A DNA stretch of 64,000 bases, taken from the NCBI RefSeq assembly GCF_017745095.1, contig NZ_JAGHZZ010000001.1, forward strand, positions 186,001-250,000, given 5' to 3'. The stretch is from Sporocytophaga sp. (GTDB lineage: Bacteria > Bacteroidota > Bacteroidia > Cytophagales > Cytophagaceae). Each line of letters begins with the position of its first letter. Position 1 is the first letter of the stretch. Of this stretch, positions 1 through 9,391 are shown piece by piece. The notes beneath the pieces were generated by a model. The model saw nothing but the letters and a program-made list of their open reading frames with translations, did not search any database and was not told the DNA's origin. Made by a program: the position numbers and the translations under genes.

Positions 1-60
1 AGTGGTTTAAAAAGTCTTTCCAGAGGGATTTTTCTTCACAGAATCCGTGTATAAAAACAA

Positions 61-81
61 CAGCAGGCCCGCGGCCTGCTG
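61..81 (-). terminator. Intrinsic terminator of dxs
   Basis: A perfect 9-bp GC-rich stem (CAGCAGGCC / GGCCTGCTG) with a 3-base loop. On the minus strand it is followed by TTGTTTTTAT (positions 60 to 51). It lies 45 bases past the dxs stop codon. Positions 1-60 hold no gene that can be supported. Confidence 0.8.
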
Positions 82-125
82 ATTTGTATTTTAAAGATGA
101 AATAGCCATTAATTTTTGTGATATT

Positions 126-2042
126 CTATTCTTGATGAACAATGCTGGTTAAAGACCTGACTGCTTCTACAATTCCTTCTGTGCCATAACCACATTCTTT
201 GTAAAGCTGTGGCTGCTCACCATGTTCTATGATTTTATCCGGAATACCCAGCCTCACTATTTTTGCTGAGTAGTTGTTGTCTGCCATAAATTCAAGAACA
301 GCACTTCCAAATCCACCTTGCAAGCAGCCATCTTCAACTGTAATGACTTTTTTAAATTTCTTGAAGATCTTGTGTAAAAGCTCTTCGTCAAGTGGCTTGG
401 CAAATCTCATGTCATAGTGAGCTGGCGTTAACTCTTCGTGATCAAGTATATTGCAAGCGTCTACTGCATTATTCCCTATTGGGCCGAACGTTAGTATTGC
501 AATGTCTTCTCCTTCTCTTACTGTACGTCCTTTTCCAATCTCAATCTTTTCGAATGGAAGGCGCCATTCTGGCATTACTCCTTGACCTCTTGGGTATCTG
601 ATTGTAAATGGCCCGTTTCCATCCAATTGAGCCGTGTACATGAGATTTCTCAATTCACTCTCATTCATAGGAGAAGAAACAACCATGTTCGGAATACATC
701 TCATGAAAGCAATATCGTATGCTCCGTGATGTGTAGGACCATCGGCGCCTGCAAGTCCGGCTCTGTCAAGACAGAAAACTACAGGTAAATTCTGCAGACA
801 AACATCGTGAATGACAGAATCATATGCACGTTGCATGAAAGAAGAATAAATATTGCAAAAAGGAATAAGTCCTTGCGTGGCTAATCCCGCAGAAAAAGTT
901 ACTGCATGCTGTTCTGCTATACCAACATCAAATGCCCTGTCAGGCATTTTGTCCATCATGATATTTAATGAAGATCCTGATGGCATAGCTGGGGTAATCC
1001 CCATTATTTTAGAATTCTTTTCGGCCAGCTCAACAATAGTATGGCCGAAAACATCTTGAAATTTAGGAGCCTGAGGAGTATCATAATGTTTGATACTGAT
1101 TTCTCCTGTTAGCTTATCAAATTTTCCCGGAGCATGCCACTTCACCTGATCTTTTTCAGCCAGAGGGAATCCTTTTCCTTTTGTTGTAACACAGTGAAGG
1201 ATTTTGGGTCCCGGAATATTTTTGAGATCATTAAAGATATTCACCAGATGGTCAATGTCATGACCGTCTACTGGACCAAAATATCTTATTTTAAGAGATT
1301 CAAAAAGATTACTGTTTTTTAGCAGAGAAGATTTTAAAGCAGTTTCAATTTTGGAAGCAATAGTCTGAGCGTTCGGCCCGAATTTGCTTATTTTACCCAA
1401 AATGTGCCATGCCTCGTCCCTAAGTTTATTATAAGTCTGTGATGTGGTAATGTCTGTAAGATAATCCTTAAGCGCCCCAACATTAGGATCAATTGCCATG
1501 CAATTGTCATTGAGTACGATTAGCAGATTGCTGTTGGAAACCCCGGCATGATTCATTGCTTCGAATGCAAGTCCGGCTGTTAAAGCTCCGTCGCCGATTA
1601 CTGCTATATGCTGTTTGTCAGACTCTTGTTTATATTTAGATCCCACAGCCATACCAAGAGCAGCAGAAATTGATGTGGATGAGTGTCCGACACCAAATGA
1701 ATCATAAGGGCTTTCGCTTCTTTTCGGAAAACCGGAAATGCCTTTGTAGAGTCTGTTTGTATGAAAAACGTCCCTTCTGCCTGTCAGAATTTTGTGTCCA
1801 TAGGCCTGATGTCCCACATCCCAGACAAGCTGATCTTTAGGGGTATTAAATACATAATGAAGCGCAACGGTAAGTTCGACCACGCCAAGCCCGGCAGCGA
1901 AATGTCCTCCGTAAACTGAGACATTATCAACGATAAATTGTCTAAGCTCGGTACAAACCTGGTAAAGCTGCGTTTCATCCAGTTTTCTCAGATCTTCAGG
2001 AGAGTCGATCTGACCCAATAATTTTCCCGGTTTTATTAACAT
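126..2042 (-). CDS. dxs: 1-deoxy-D-xylulose-5-phosphate synthase
   Basis: Condenses pyruvate and glyceraldehyde 3-phosphate to 1-deoxy-D-xylulose 5-phosphate, the first step of the cytosolic MEP isoprenoid pathway; the product also feeds thiamine and pyridoxal synthesis. The 638 residues match the usual family length. Seen in the sequence: VGHQAYGHKILTGR (His78 region), the thiamine diphosphate/Mg motif GDGALTAG at 150-157 with the downstream LNDN, and the catalytic Glu in GIAEQHA (Glu377), followed by the transketolase pyrimidine-binding and C-terminal domains. The gene stands alone, diverging from scpA, with a promoter -7 element just upstream and a strong terminator downstream. The assignment is secure. 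Confidence 0.97.
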   Translation of the reverse strand: MLIKPGKLLGQIDSPEDLRKLDETQLYQVCTELRQFIVDNVSVYGGHFAAGLGVVELTVALHYVFNTPKDQLVWDVGHQAYGHKILTGRRDVFHTNRLYKGISGFPKRSESPYDSFGVGHSSTSISAALGMAVGSKYKQESDKQHIAVIGDGALTAGLAFEAMNHAGVSNSNLLIVLNDNCMAIDPNVGALKDYLTDITTSQTYNKLRDEAWHILGKISKFGPNAQTIASKIETALKSSLLKNSNLFESLKIRYFGPVDGHDIDHLVNIFNDLKNIPGPKILHCVTTKGKGFPLAEKDQVKWHAPGKFDKLTGEISIKHYDTPQAPKFQDVFGHTIVELAEKNSKIMGITPAMPSGSSLNIMMDKMPDRAFDVGIAEQHAVTFSAGLATQGLIPFCNIYSSFMQRAYDSVIHDVCLQNLPVVFCLDRAGLAGADGPTHHGAYDIAFMRCIPNMVVSSPMNESELRNLMYTAQLDGNGPFTIRYPRGQGVMPEWRLPFEKIEIGKGRTVREGEDIAILTFGPIGNNAVDACNILDHEELTPAHYDMRFAKPLDEELLHKIFKKFKKVITVEDGCLQGGFGSAVLEFMADNNYSAKIVRLGIPDKIIEHGEQPQLYKECGYGTEGIVEAVRSLTSIVHQE

Positions 2043-2060
2043 GGCAAGTCCAAACTAAAA

Positions 2061-2068
2061 CAAAGATA
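2061..2068 (-). promoter_or_regulatory. Probable dxs promoter -7 element
   Basis: On the minus strand this reads TATCTTTG, a perfect match to the Bacteroidota -7 consensus TAnnTTTG, about 19 bases before the dxs start. No TTG lies at the expected -33 spacing, so only half of the promoter is supported. Confidence 0.4.
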
Positions 2069-2320
2069 AAAGAATATATGTTTTCTTAAATTAAAAAAAG
2101 AAAAAATGTGCCTCAGGCAAATAACGCCAGAATAACCCAGATATTATACTGAGTTTTTTATAAAAGGATTTTTTATAATGCATATATAGACCCAGAAAAT
2201 CAATTTTGTAGTGTCTTTTGTTATAAGTCAGTCAGTTATGATTTTTGCATCCAAATTATGGCCCGGATTATAAATCAGGATTGATTTTGCCGTTTGAAAG
2301 ACTACTGTTAAATTTACTAA

Positions 2321-3082
2321 GTGAGCTTCGAAATTAAATTACCCCTCTTTACTGGTCCGTTCGACCTTTTGCTCTTTTTCATTGAGAGAGATGAGCTGGA
2401 TATTTATGATATTCCTATTTCAAAAATAACCAATGACTTCCTTGAGTATATCCATCGACTGGAAGAGATGAATATTGAGGTTGCCAGTGAATTCATCCTT
2501 GTTGCTGCAACCTTAATGAGAGTGAAGGCCAAAATGTTATTGCCAAGACCAGAAATAGATGAGCAAGGTAATGAGGTCGATCCGAGGGAAGAACTTGTGG
2601 CCCACCTGCTTGAATATAAAAAGTATAAGAGCATTATTAATGATCTTGCTAATCTTGAGGAGGAACGAATGAACCTCGAAAAGCGTGGTAACATTGTAAA
2701 GGAATTAAAACAACTTTCGGAAGTAAGTGATGTAGAGTCAGAACTCCAGGATATTGATCTTTACAAGCTTCTGAAAGTTTATGAAAGAGTATTACGAAAA
2801 TTTGAAGAGGAAAAGAACAAGCCTATTCATACGGTGGTGCAGTATCCTTATACCATTGAAAATCAGAAAGAATATATATTGACCAAGCTCAGCGGTGTTG
2901 CTAGGCTGTCTTTTGAAGATGTCATTTCAGAATTCAGAACCAAGATAGCTATGGTTTACAACTTCCTTGCAATTTTGGAACTATTGACACAAGGTTATCT
3001 AATGATTTATGTAGGAGAAGGATTTAATAATTTCTGGGTAGAGAAGAGGCAGGGACAGACGGAAGAAGTAACAGAGCTGTAA
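2321..3082 (+). CDS. scpA: Segregation and condensation protein A
   Basis: Kleisin subunit of the SMC-ScpAB condensin, which compacts and segregates the chromosome. The N-terminus FEIKLPLFTGPFDLLLFFIERDELDI is the typical ScpA opening, with a helical charged middle (about 80-175) and a winged-helix C-terminal region (about 185-245). The 253 residues fit the family. The start is GTG at 2321; the next ATG codons would remove the conserved N-terminus, so GTG is preferred. scpB is not adjacent. The gene converges on ndk across an AAGC-rich hairpin region. Confidence 0.93.
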   Translation: MSFEIKLPLFTGPFDLLLFFIERDELDIYDIPISKITNDFLEYIHRLEEMNIEVASEFILVAATLMRVKAKMLLPRPEIDEQGNEVDPREELVAHLLEYKKYKSIINDLANLEEERMNLEKRGNIVKELKQLSEVSDVESELQDIDLYKLLKVYERVLRKFEEEKNKPIHTVVQYPYTIENQKEYILTKLSGVARLSFEDVISEFRTKIAMVYNFLAILELLTQGYLMIYVGEGFNNFWVEKRQGQTEEVTEL

Positions 3083-3086
3083 GCAC

Positions 3087-3151
3087 AAAGCTGAAAGCGT
3101 AAGGCGAAAAGCTGAAGACAGAGAGCAATTTAACTTTCTGCTTTCAGCTTT
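3087..3151. repeat. AAGCTGAAAGC-type hairpin between convergent genes
   Basis: AAAGCTGAAAGC (3087-3098) pairs with GCTTTCAGCTTT (3140-3151). The whole gap is built from variants of the unit (A)AGCnnAAAGC, and related units occur again at 63065-63265. It sits between the convergent scpA and ndk genes, so it may serve as a bidirectional terminator (inference). Confidence 0.55.
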
Positions 3152-3166
3152 TTGCTTTTCGCATTA

Positions 3167-3586
3167 TTAAAATTGCTCCAGTCCAGAGAAGAAGAAGCTT
3201 CCTTCGATAGCTGCATTCTCATCAGAGTCAGATCCGTGGATTGCATTTGCTTCGATTGATTTAGCATACAATTTACGGATAGTGCCAGGCTCAGCATTTG
3301 CAGGGTTTGTAGCACCAATCAGCTTACGGAAATCAGCCACTGCATTGTCTTTTTCAAGAATCATTGGTACGATAAATCCGCTAGACATATACTTCTTAAG
3401 ATCGTTGTAAAAAGGTCTTTCTTTGTGTACTTCATAAAATTGACCTGCACGCTCTTCAGAAAGTTTGAATTTTTTTAAAGCCACAATTCTGAATCCCGCT
3501 TCTTCGATCATCTTTAAAATTGCACCTGAATTACCTGCCGCTACTGCATCAGGTTTAATCATTGAAAAAGTTCTGTTACCAGCCAT
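3167..3586 (-). CDS. ndk: Nucleoside diphosphate kinase
   Basis: Transfers the gamma phosphate of ATP to nucleoside diphosphates through a phosphohistidine, balancing NTP and dNTP pools in the cytosol. From the ATG at 3586 the protein is 139 residues, the usual size, beginning [15 protein letters not shown]. The active-site motif NAIHGSDS places the phosphorylated His at 117. An in-frame upstream start at 3622 would add 12 residues not typical of the family and overlaps a likely -7 element (TAATTTTG on the minus strand, 3627 to 3620), so the shorter start is chosen. Confidence 0.95.
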   Translation of the reverse strand: MAGNRTFSMIKPDAVAAGNSGAILKMIEEAGFRIVALKKFKLSEERAGQFYEVHKERPFYNDLKKYMSSGFIVPMILEKDNAVADFRKLIGATNPANAEPGTIRKLYAKSIEANAIHGSDSDENAAIEGSFFFSGLEQF

Positions 3587-3763
3587 ATTTTTGTTGTTAG
3601 GGTTACAAATTTCAGAGCGCAAAATTATACAGATTCCTGAAATATTGGTTTTTTTTTAAAAAATTCTCATTTTGCGCCGATTCTCTAATTTTTTATAATC
3701 AAAAGCTAGAGAATTTTGTTTAAGCATAATTAAATTCTACGGGTCTATTCGTCCAAGAAATCA

Positions 3764-4798
3764 ATGCAGGATCTTGTATCTTTAAGGGAAATCCTAAGGA
3801 CTCCAAAAAAAATTGTTATCACAACTCATGCAAAACCTGATGCTGATGCTTTGGGTTCTTCGCTTGCGATGTGGGCTTATCTCAAGAAAAAAGGTCATGA
3901 TCCGAAGGTAATTACCCCAACCGATTATCCTACTTTTCTTAACTGGATGAATGGTAATGATGAGGTGATTGTCTATGAAGAAAATGTTGAGTTGTCTGCA
4001 AAATTAGTAAAGGAAGCAGAAGTTATTTTTTGTCTGGATTTTTCCGCCCTAGGTAGAATAAATGACCTCGGAGATCTTGTAAAAAATGCCACGGCCACAA
4101 AAGTTCTGATTGATCATCACCTTGAACCGGAGTATTTTGCTGACTTTGTTTTCTGGGATATCAAAGCTGCCGCCACCGCAGTGCTTATTTATAAGCTTAT
4201 TATTGGCTTAGGCGACAGAGAATATCTTGACACTTGCATAGGTGAATGCATCTATGCAGGAATTATGACAGACACCGGCTCATTCAGACATCCCAGCACG
4301 AATAAGGAAGTGCATATGATTATTGCAGAACTTCTGAACCTTGCGGTAGATGTATCAAGGATCCACAGGCTTATATATGATAATAACTCAGAATCCAAGC
4401 TTCGATTTTTAGGTTTTGCTCTTCAGGAAAAGCTTGTCGTTATAAGAGACCTTTATACTGCATATATAGCGATATCGGAAGAGGATTTGAAAAGGTTTGA
4501 TTCGCAAACCGGAGATACGGAAGGGTTGGTCAATTATGCTCTATCCATTGATGGAGTGGTGATTGCGGCAGTTATTATAGACAGACCAGATTCTGTAAAA
4601 CTATCTTTCAGGTCCAAAGGTGATTTTTCTGTCAATGAATTCGCAAGGAGACATTTTGAAGGAGGAGGTCATCTGAATGCAGCAGGAGGAAAATCAAATT
4701 TGAATCTTGAAGATACTGTAAAGAAATTTATTGAAGTGCTTCCAGCCTATAAAGAACAATTGTATCAGAACTATAAACTAGAAAAATCATTATGTTAA
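3764..4798 (+). CDS. DHH/DHHA1 phosphoesterase (NrnA-like nanoRNase/pAp phosphatase)
   Basis: A 344-residue DHH-superfamily phosphoesterase. Metal-binding motifs are HAKPDADALGSS (Asp26, Asp28), LDFS (about 91-94) and DHH at 117-119, and the C-terminal DHHA1 substrate-binding motif GGGHLNAAGG is near 308. NrnA-type enzymes degrade short oligoribonucleotides and dephosphorylate 3'-phosphoadenosine 5'-phosphate; which of these it prefers cannot be read from the sequence. Its 3' end overlaps the start of the next gene by 7 bases, implying co-transcription and perhaps translational coupling with the FKBP lipoprotein. Confidence 0.88.
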   Translation: MQDLVSLREILRTPKKIVITTHAKPDADALGSSLAMWAYLKKKGHDPKVITPTDYPTFLNWMNGNDEVIVYEENVELSAKLVKEAEVIFCLDFSALGRINDLGDLVKNATATKVLIDHHLEPEYFADFVFWDIKAAATAVLIYKLIIGLGDREYLDTCIGECIYAGIMTDTGSFRHPSTNKEVHMIIAELLNLAVDVSRIHRLIYDNNSESKLRFLGFALQEKLVVIRDLYTAYIAISEEDLKRFDSQTGDTEGLVNYALSIDGVVIAAVIIDRPDSVKLSFRSKGDFSVNEFARRHFEGGGHLNAAGGKSNLNLEDTVKKFIEVLPAYKEQLYQNYKLEKSLC

Positions 4799-5757
4799 AG
4801 AAAAGTGTTGCGGCAGTTGGCCTATGTATTTTAGCCGCTTCCGGTATCCTGTCTTCATGTGACGGATATAAAAAAACCGAGAACGGCCTTAAATACAAGA
4901 TTGTAAAGGACTCAACTGGGGGCAAGAATATTGAAGTTGGAAGCGTAGCCCTTGTACAAATGAGCTATAAGAATGAAAAGGACACATTCAGCACAGCAAA
5001 ACAAAATTATGGAAACCCAATAGATATACTTGTTTCAGAATCACCTTTCAAAGGAAGTCTTGAAGAAGGATTGGTTTTGCTTAGTGAAGGTGACAGTGCT
5101 ATTTTTCTAGTGAGCAGTGATTCTCTTTACCAAAAGAGATTCAATACTCAAATGCCTAAAGAAATTAAACCAGGTAGCTTTACTACGTTCAATGTTAAAG
5201 TAGTAAAAGTGTATACCAAAAAAGAAGTAGCTGCTGAGAGAGAAAAGTATAGAAAACAACAGCAGGAGATGAATAAGCAGCAAATGGCAATGGTTGATGA
5301 ATATATCACCAAAATGCTTGATTCTGCCTCTGTAAAAGGTCAATTAGCAACAGACCAAGCTATTATTGACAAAAAATTGAAAGCAGAAGGAATTACTGCC
5401 CAGAGAACAAAGCATGGTGTTTCATATTTGATTACGAAAGATGCAGATTCTCCACTTATCACCAAAGGCGATACTGTTACTGTAGAATACACTGGAAAAC
5501 TCCTTGATGGAACGACATTTGACTCTTCAGTAGGTAAAGATCCTTTCACTGTTGTTGTAGGTCTAGGAAGGGTCATTCCAGGATGGGAAGATGCGCTTCA
5601 GGTGCTTGGTAAAGGAGATAAAGCCACAATCTTTATTCCGTCTCCTCTTGGTTATGGAAAGACTGGAGTACCTGATCCTGCAAACAAAGATAAATATCTG
5701 ATTCCTAAAAATTCACCTTTAGTATTTGATATCGAGGTACTCGATGTTAAGAAGTAA
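4792..5757 (+). CDS. FKBP-type peptidyl-prolyl isomerase lipoprotein (two FKBP modules)
   Basis: A 321-residue lipoprotein. A signal peptide ends in a lipobox (LSSC, Cys about residue 23), so it should be anchored in a membrane facing the periplasm. Residues about 30-115 resemble an FKBP fold but lack the usual binding-pocket residues. A charged Gln/Lys-rich helical linker follows (about 130-175), then a canonical C-terminal FKBP domain (about 200-321) with TVTVEYTGKLLDGTTFDSS, VIPGWEDAL and the PLGYG loop. It probably assists folding of exported proteins. It overlaps the upstream DHH gene and is followed by a terminator. Gliding Bacteroidota have a related lipoprotein isomerase, GldI; equivalence is not claimed. 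Confidence 0.88.
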   Translation: MLKKSVAAVGLCILAASGILSSCDGYKKTENGLKYKIVKDSTGGKNIEVGSVALVQMSYKNEKDTFSTAKQNYGNPIDILVSESPFKGSLEEGLVLLSEGDSAIFLVSSDSLYQKRFNTQMPKEIKPGSFTTFNVKVVKVYTKKEVAAEREKYRKQQQEMNKQQMAMVDEYITKMLDSASVKGQLATDQAIIDKKLKAEGITAQRTKHGVSYLITKDADSPLITKGDTVTVEYTGKLLDGTTFDSSVGKDPFTVVVGLGRVIPGWEDALQVLGKGDKATIFIPSPLGYGKTGVPDPANKDKYLIPKNSPLVFDIEVLDVKK

Positions 5758-5777
5758 CATCAAGAAATAAATAGTAG

Positions 5778-5810
5778 AGAGAGGGTTGTTCTTATTGGGC
5801 AGCCCTCTCT
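5778..5810 (+). terminator. Terminator after the FKBP lipoprotein gene
   Basis: An 11-bp stem with one G-U pair (AGAGAGGGTTG / CAGCCCTCTCT) followed by TTCTTT, located 20 bases past the stop codon. Confidence 0.65.
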
Positions 5811-5860
5811 TTCTTTAAACCTATTTTTTTAATCTCCGTTTTTCTTTCTAAAATTTAGTT

Positions 5861-6289
5861 ATGAAACATATAATATATTTTTGCTTAGCTTTTTTACTTA
5901 CGGTGAACTACGCTTTTGCTGAAGGTGATACCATTACAACAAAATCGGGCTTGAAGTACGTTGTGAAGAAAAAAGGTACTGGGAAGAAAGCATATTCAGG
6001 AGCAAAAGTAAAGGTACATTACAGAGGGAAGTTTGCTGATGGAAAACAGTTTGACAGTAGTTATGATGCTGGAAGTCCTTTTCAGTTTGTCTTGGGTAAT
6101 AAAGAGGTAATTCCTGGCTGGGATGAAGGAGTTCTGCTGATGTCAGAAGGTGAGGAGGGGGTTTTGATTGTTCCTGGTAATCTTGGATATGGTAAAAAAG
6201 GTGTAAAAGATGATGAGCACCCCGGAGCTTATGTAATTCCTCCCAATGCAACTTTAATATTTGAAATGCATTTGATAAAAGTAAAGTAA
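5861..6289 (+). CDS. Secreted FKBP-type peptidyl-prolyl isomerase
   Basis: A 142-residue single-domain FKBP with an N-terminal signal peptide (MKHIIYFCLAFLLTVNYAFA) and no lipobox, so probably soluble in the periplasm. Conserved motifs are VKVHYRGKFADGKQFDSS, FVLGNKEVIPGWDEG and NLGYGKKGV, with the C-terminal strand ATLIFEMHLIKVK. It is paralogous to the preceding lipoprotein isomerase but separated from it by a terminator, so it is probably transcribed independently. It converges on corA with only 7 bases between the stop codons. Confidence 0.9.
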   Translation: MKHIIYFCLAFLLTVNYAFAEGDTITTKSGLKYVVKKKGTGKKAYSGAKVKVHYRGKFADGKQFDSSYDAGSPFQFVLGNKEVIPGWDEGVLLMSEGEEGVLIVPGNLGYGKKGVKDDEHPGAYVIPPNATLIFEMHLIKVK

Positions 6290-6296
6290 TGCTTTT

Positions 6297-7358
6297 TCAG
6301 AGCCATTTTTTCTTTTTAAAGTATGCAAGCATTGAAACGATTATAACAAAACAAGAGGCGAGGAAAATATAATAGCCGTATTTGTTCTTCAGCTCGGGAA
6401 TGTTTTCAAAGTTCATTCCATAAACTCCCGCAAGGAATGACAGGGGAATGAAGATCGTTGAGATAACAGTCAGCACTTTCATGATTGCATTCATTTTGTT
6501 GCTGATACTGGACATGTACAAATCAAGCATGCCACCGGATAAATCCCGGAAAGATTCCAGTGTGTCTATGATTTGAACGGTATGATCGTAGACATCTTTA
6601 AAATAAGTTTGAGTGGTCGGAGAAATCTGTTCAAACTCTTCTCTTTCAAATTTCATTAATACTTCGCGTAGTGGCCAAATAGATCTTCTCAAAAGTATCA
6701 GCTCTCTTTTTATTGAATACAATTCGTTAAGAATATCTTCGGTAGGCTCTGCAATAAGTGCGTCTTCTATATCTTCCAGCTTCTCACCGATTTTTTCAAG
6801 AATAAGAAAGTAATTGTCCACAATGGTATCTATGAGTGTATAGAAAAGATAATCAGATGGAGATTTTCTGAGTTTTCCTTTGCTTGTCCTGATTCGAAAT
6901 CTGTTAGGATCGAACACATCTCCTCCAGCTTCCTGAAAGGACAGTACATAATTAGGTCCTAAAACAATGCTGATTTGTTCTACTGAAATACAGTTTTTTT
7001 TATCATCATAGCTAAGCATATTTAACGTTGCAAAGAGTTGATCATCAAAGTCGTCTACTTTTGGCCTTTGGCCAGCTATAGATATGTCTTCAAGCAACAG
7101 AGAATGTAAGTTAAATATTTCCCCGATCTTACTAAGGCTTTCGCTGTCTTCTGTTCCATCAATATTGATCCAGGAAACCTTGTCTGAAGTTTTATATTGC
7201 TTCAGTTCATCAAGATTTGTAATATTTCGTTCCTCAAGTGAAGCTTCGTTATAACTCATAATGGTTATAAAAGCTGCGGTACCAATGCTTTCTCTTTCTG
7301 CAAGGGTTCCGGGAGAGAGTCCTGCTTTTCTTGTATTGTGAGGTCTTACACTTCTCAT
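6297..7358 (-). CDS. corA: CorA-family magnesium/cobalt transporter
   Basis: A 353-residue CorA-type divalent cation channel of the inner membrane. A large cytoplasmic domain with long helices (about 1-285) precedes two C-terminal transmembrane segments; the signature YGMNF ends the first (about 315-320) and the polypeptide closes with a basic KKKKWL tail inside the cell. The family imports Mg2+ and can carry Co2+ or Ni2+. The N-terminal segment KAGLSPGTL is commonly seen in Bacteroidota CorA, which supports the start at 7358. It stands alone and converges with the FKBP gene. Confidence 0.93.
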   Translation of the reverse strand: MRSVRPHNTRKAGLSPGTLAERESIGTAAFITIMSYNEASLEERNITNLDELKQYKTSDKVSWINIDGTEDSESLSKIGEIFNLHSLLLEDISIAGQRPKVDDFDDQLFATLNMLSYDDKKNCISVEQISIVLGPNYVLSFQEAGGDVFDPNRFRIRTSKGKLRKSPSDYLFYTLIDTIVDNYFLILEKIGEKLEDIEDALIAEPTEDILNELYSIKRELILLRRSIWPLREVLMKFEREEFEQISPTTQTYFKDVYDHTVQIIDTLESFRDLSGGMLDLYMSSISNKMNAIMKVLTVISTIFIPLSFLAGVYGMNFENIPELKNKYGYYIFLASCFVIIVSMLAYFKKKKWL

Positions 7359-7469
7359 AGTGTTATGTAAAAAGTGATATGAACAAACTTGTAATCTATT
7401 GGAATTTAAAAAGGAATAAAAAGAAGAATGTTTGCAGATCCTGTATCAAAAGTTTGTTAGATAGGTAGA

Positions 7470-7496
7470 AAAAAAGCGGCACTGGGCCGCTTTTTT
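7470..7496 (-). terminator. Terminator of rho
   Basis: AAAAAAGCGGC / GCCGCTTTTTT with a 5-base loop. On the minus strand it is followed by a run of T, just past the rho stop codon. The symmetric A/T tails would allow action in both directions. Confidence 0.8.
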
Positions 7497-7516
7497 GTTT
7501 ATTGGTAGTTTAATAC

Positions 7517-9094
7517 CTATCCGTTCATTGAAACAAGGAACTCGTTGTTGTCCTTGGTGTTTTTCATTTTGTCTATCAGGAAGTCCATTGCTTCTACGGA
7601 CGTCATATCTGACATGTATTTTCTAAGAATCCAAACTCTTGAAAGCTCATCTTTATCCATAAGAAGATCTTCACGTCTTGTTCCTGAAGCAGGAACGTCA
7701 ATAGCAGGGTAGATTCTTTTGTTTGAAAGCTTTCTGTCCAATTGAAGTTCCATGTTACCGGTACCTTTGAATTCTTCAAAGATAACCTCGTCCATTTTAC
7801 TTCCAGTCTCTATAAGAGCAGTTGCAATGATAGTAAGAGATCCACCATTTTCTACGTTTCTTGCAGCACCGAAGAATCTTTTAGGTTTATGAAGAGCGTT
7901 TGCATCCACACCACCCGAAAGTATTTTACCTGAAGACGGAACAACTGTATTATATGCTCTTGCAAGCCTTGTGATTGAGTCAAGCAGTATAACAACATCG
8001 TGTCCGCATTCAACCATTCTCTTAGCTTTCTCAAGTACAATAGAAGCAATCTTTACGTGTCTTTCAGCCTGTTCGTCGAAAGTAGAAGAGATTACTTCAG
8101 CTTTCACGTTTCTTGCCATATCTGTAACCTCCTCAGGACGCTCGTCGATCAATAGGATCATCAGATACACTTCCGGGTGGTTTGTGGCAATAGCGTTTGC
8201 AATTTCTTTTAGGAGAACTGTTTTACCTGTTTTAGGCTGAGCTACAATCATACCTCTTTGGCCTTTTCCGATTGGTGCGAAAAGATCAAGGATTCTGGTA
8301 GATAATTGATTGTGTGTTGTGCTAAGGTTAAGTCTTTCCTGTGGGAAAAGAGGCGTAAGGAATTCGAATGGAATACGATCTCTGATTTCTTCCGTGGTCT
8401 TTCCGTTTACACTTTCAACTCTTAGTAGAGCAAAATATTTTTCACCTTCTTTCGGAGGTCTGATCTGACCTTTAACAGTGTCACCTGTTTTTAATCCGAA
8501 TAGTTTTATCTGTGAAGGAGATACATATATATCGTCAGGGCTCGCAAGATAGTTATAGTCTGCTGATCTTAAGAAACCATAACCGTCCTGCATTATTTCT
8601 AGTACACCTGAGTTAAGAATAATGCCATCAAACTCACGCATACTAACGCCACCGCTGTTTTGAGGTGTTGGTCTTGTTGATTTTATTCTTTCTACAGGCT
8701 TTTCTTCTCTGATTTCTTCAAAAGTGGAAACTGCTGGGGCTGCTGTTTCAAATAGTGGCTCGGATTCTCTTTGGAAAGGTTCGAAAACAAATTCATTTGA
8801 ACTGGAAAAGGAAGGGAACTCTTCATTAGCTGGCTCAGTTTCCTTTACATTTTCTCTCTTTCTGATCCTTTTTCTAGGCTCCTTTTCATCTCTTGAGCCG
8901 TCTTCCGTATTGTCAATTGTCATCATTTGTTTGTTTTCGGTGAGTTGCGGCTCTGGCATTACCGCCTGTTGGTCGAGGATTTTATATATGAGTTCTTTTT
9001 TCTGAAGCTTTTTAAAATTCTGAATACCTAACTTTTCGGCAATGTCCTTCAATTCAGATAATAATCTGTCCTCTAATTCTTCAATATTGTACAT
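7517..9094 (-). CDS. rho: Transcription termination factor Rho
   Basis: Hexameric RNA-dependent ATPase and helicase that ends transcription of untranslated RNA. Domains in the 525 residues are an N-terminal Rho helix region (1-45), a charged low-complexity insertion (about 50-150), the RNA-binding OB fold (about 155-235, [13 protein letters not shown]), and the ATPase core with Walker A AQPKTGKT and Walker [17 protein letters not shown]. The insertion makes it roughly 100 residues longer than E. coli Rho, as is usual in Bacteroidota. A 5' untranslated leader of about 150 bases is predicted from the promoter at 9259-9289; autoregulation there is possible but not shown. Confidence 0.96.
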   Translation of the reverse strand: MYNIEELEDRLLSELKDIAEKLGIQNFKKLQKKELIYKILDQQAVMPEPQLTENKQMMTIDNTEDGSRDEKEPRKRIRKRENVKETEPANEEFPSFSSSNEFVFEPFQRESEPLFETAAPAVSTFEEIREEKPVERIKSTRPTPQNSGGVSMREFDGIILNSGVLEIMQDGYGFLRSADYNYLASPDDIYVSPSQIKLFGLKTGDTVKGQIRPPKEGEKYFALLRVESVNGKTTEEIRDRIPFEFLTPLFPQERLNLSTTHNQLSTRILDLFAPIGKGQRGMIVAQPKTGKTVLLKEIANAIATNHPEVYLMILLIDERPEEVTDMARNVKAEVISSTFDEQAERHVKIASIVLEKAKRMVECGHDVVILLDSITRLARAYNTVVPSSGKILSGGVDANALHKPKRFFGAARNVENGGSLTIIATALIETGSKMDEVIFEEFKGTGNMELQLDRKLSNKRIYPAIDVPASGTRREDLLMDKDELSRVWILRKYMSDMTSVEAMDFLIDKMKNTKDNNEFLVSMNG

Positions 9095-9258
9095 AGAAAT
9101 GCTCTGATAGATTAAACACGATCAACTAACCAACCCTGATTATGTTTTAAAAGGGAAACCCATTTAAGGATGAAAACTGGTTATTTATTAAGATGTTAAG
9201 TTAAACTAAAAAGAAATGAACTTGTTTAAGAAAAAGCTCAAATGCTGTTTTGGTTCTG

Positions 9259-9289
9259 CAATATTAAATTATCAGGAGATAATTGTCAA
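9259..9289 (-). promoter_or_regulatory. Probable rho promoter
   Basis: Minus-strand TTG (9289-9287), 20 bases, then TAATATTG (9266-9259), 7 of 8 matches to TAnnTTTG. It lies about 165 bases upstream of the rho start, giving a long leader. Confidence 0.42.
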
Positions 9290-9338
9290 GTAATTTTTAT
9301 TTATTTAAAATTTTTAACGCGGAAAATAAATAAAAAGT

Positions 9339-9370
9339 TTGGACTCGTGTGGTCTTTTTAGGTTTATTTG
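9339..9370 (+). promoter_or_regulatory. Probable serS promoter
   Basis: TTG (9339-9341), 21 bases, then TTTATTTG (9363-9370), 7 of 8 matches to TAnnTTTG. It is 21 bases before the preferred serS ATG. The overlap with the alternative TTG start at 9368 argues against that start. Confidence 0.42.
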
Positions 9371-9391
9371 TGCTCTTTTCAAATAAAATAT

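Noticed and set aside
1..54. Possible C-terminal end of an upstream plus-strand gene (frame 1 closes at TAA 52-54)
   Set aside because: Only 17 codons are visible and no family can be recognised; cannot be supported.
5934..6251. Minus-strand ORF of 105 codons
   Set aside because: Antisense to the small FKBP gene, with no family features.
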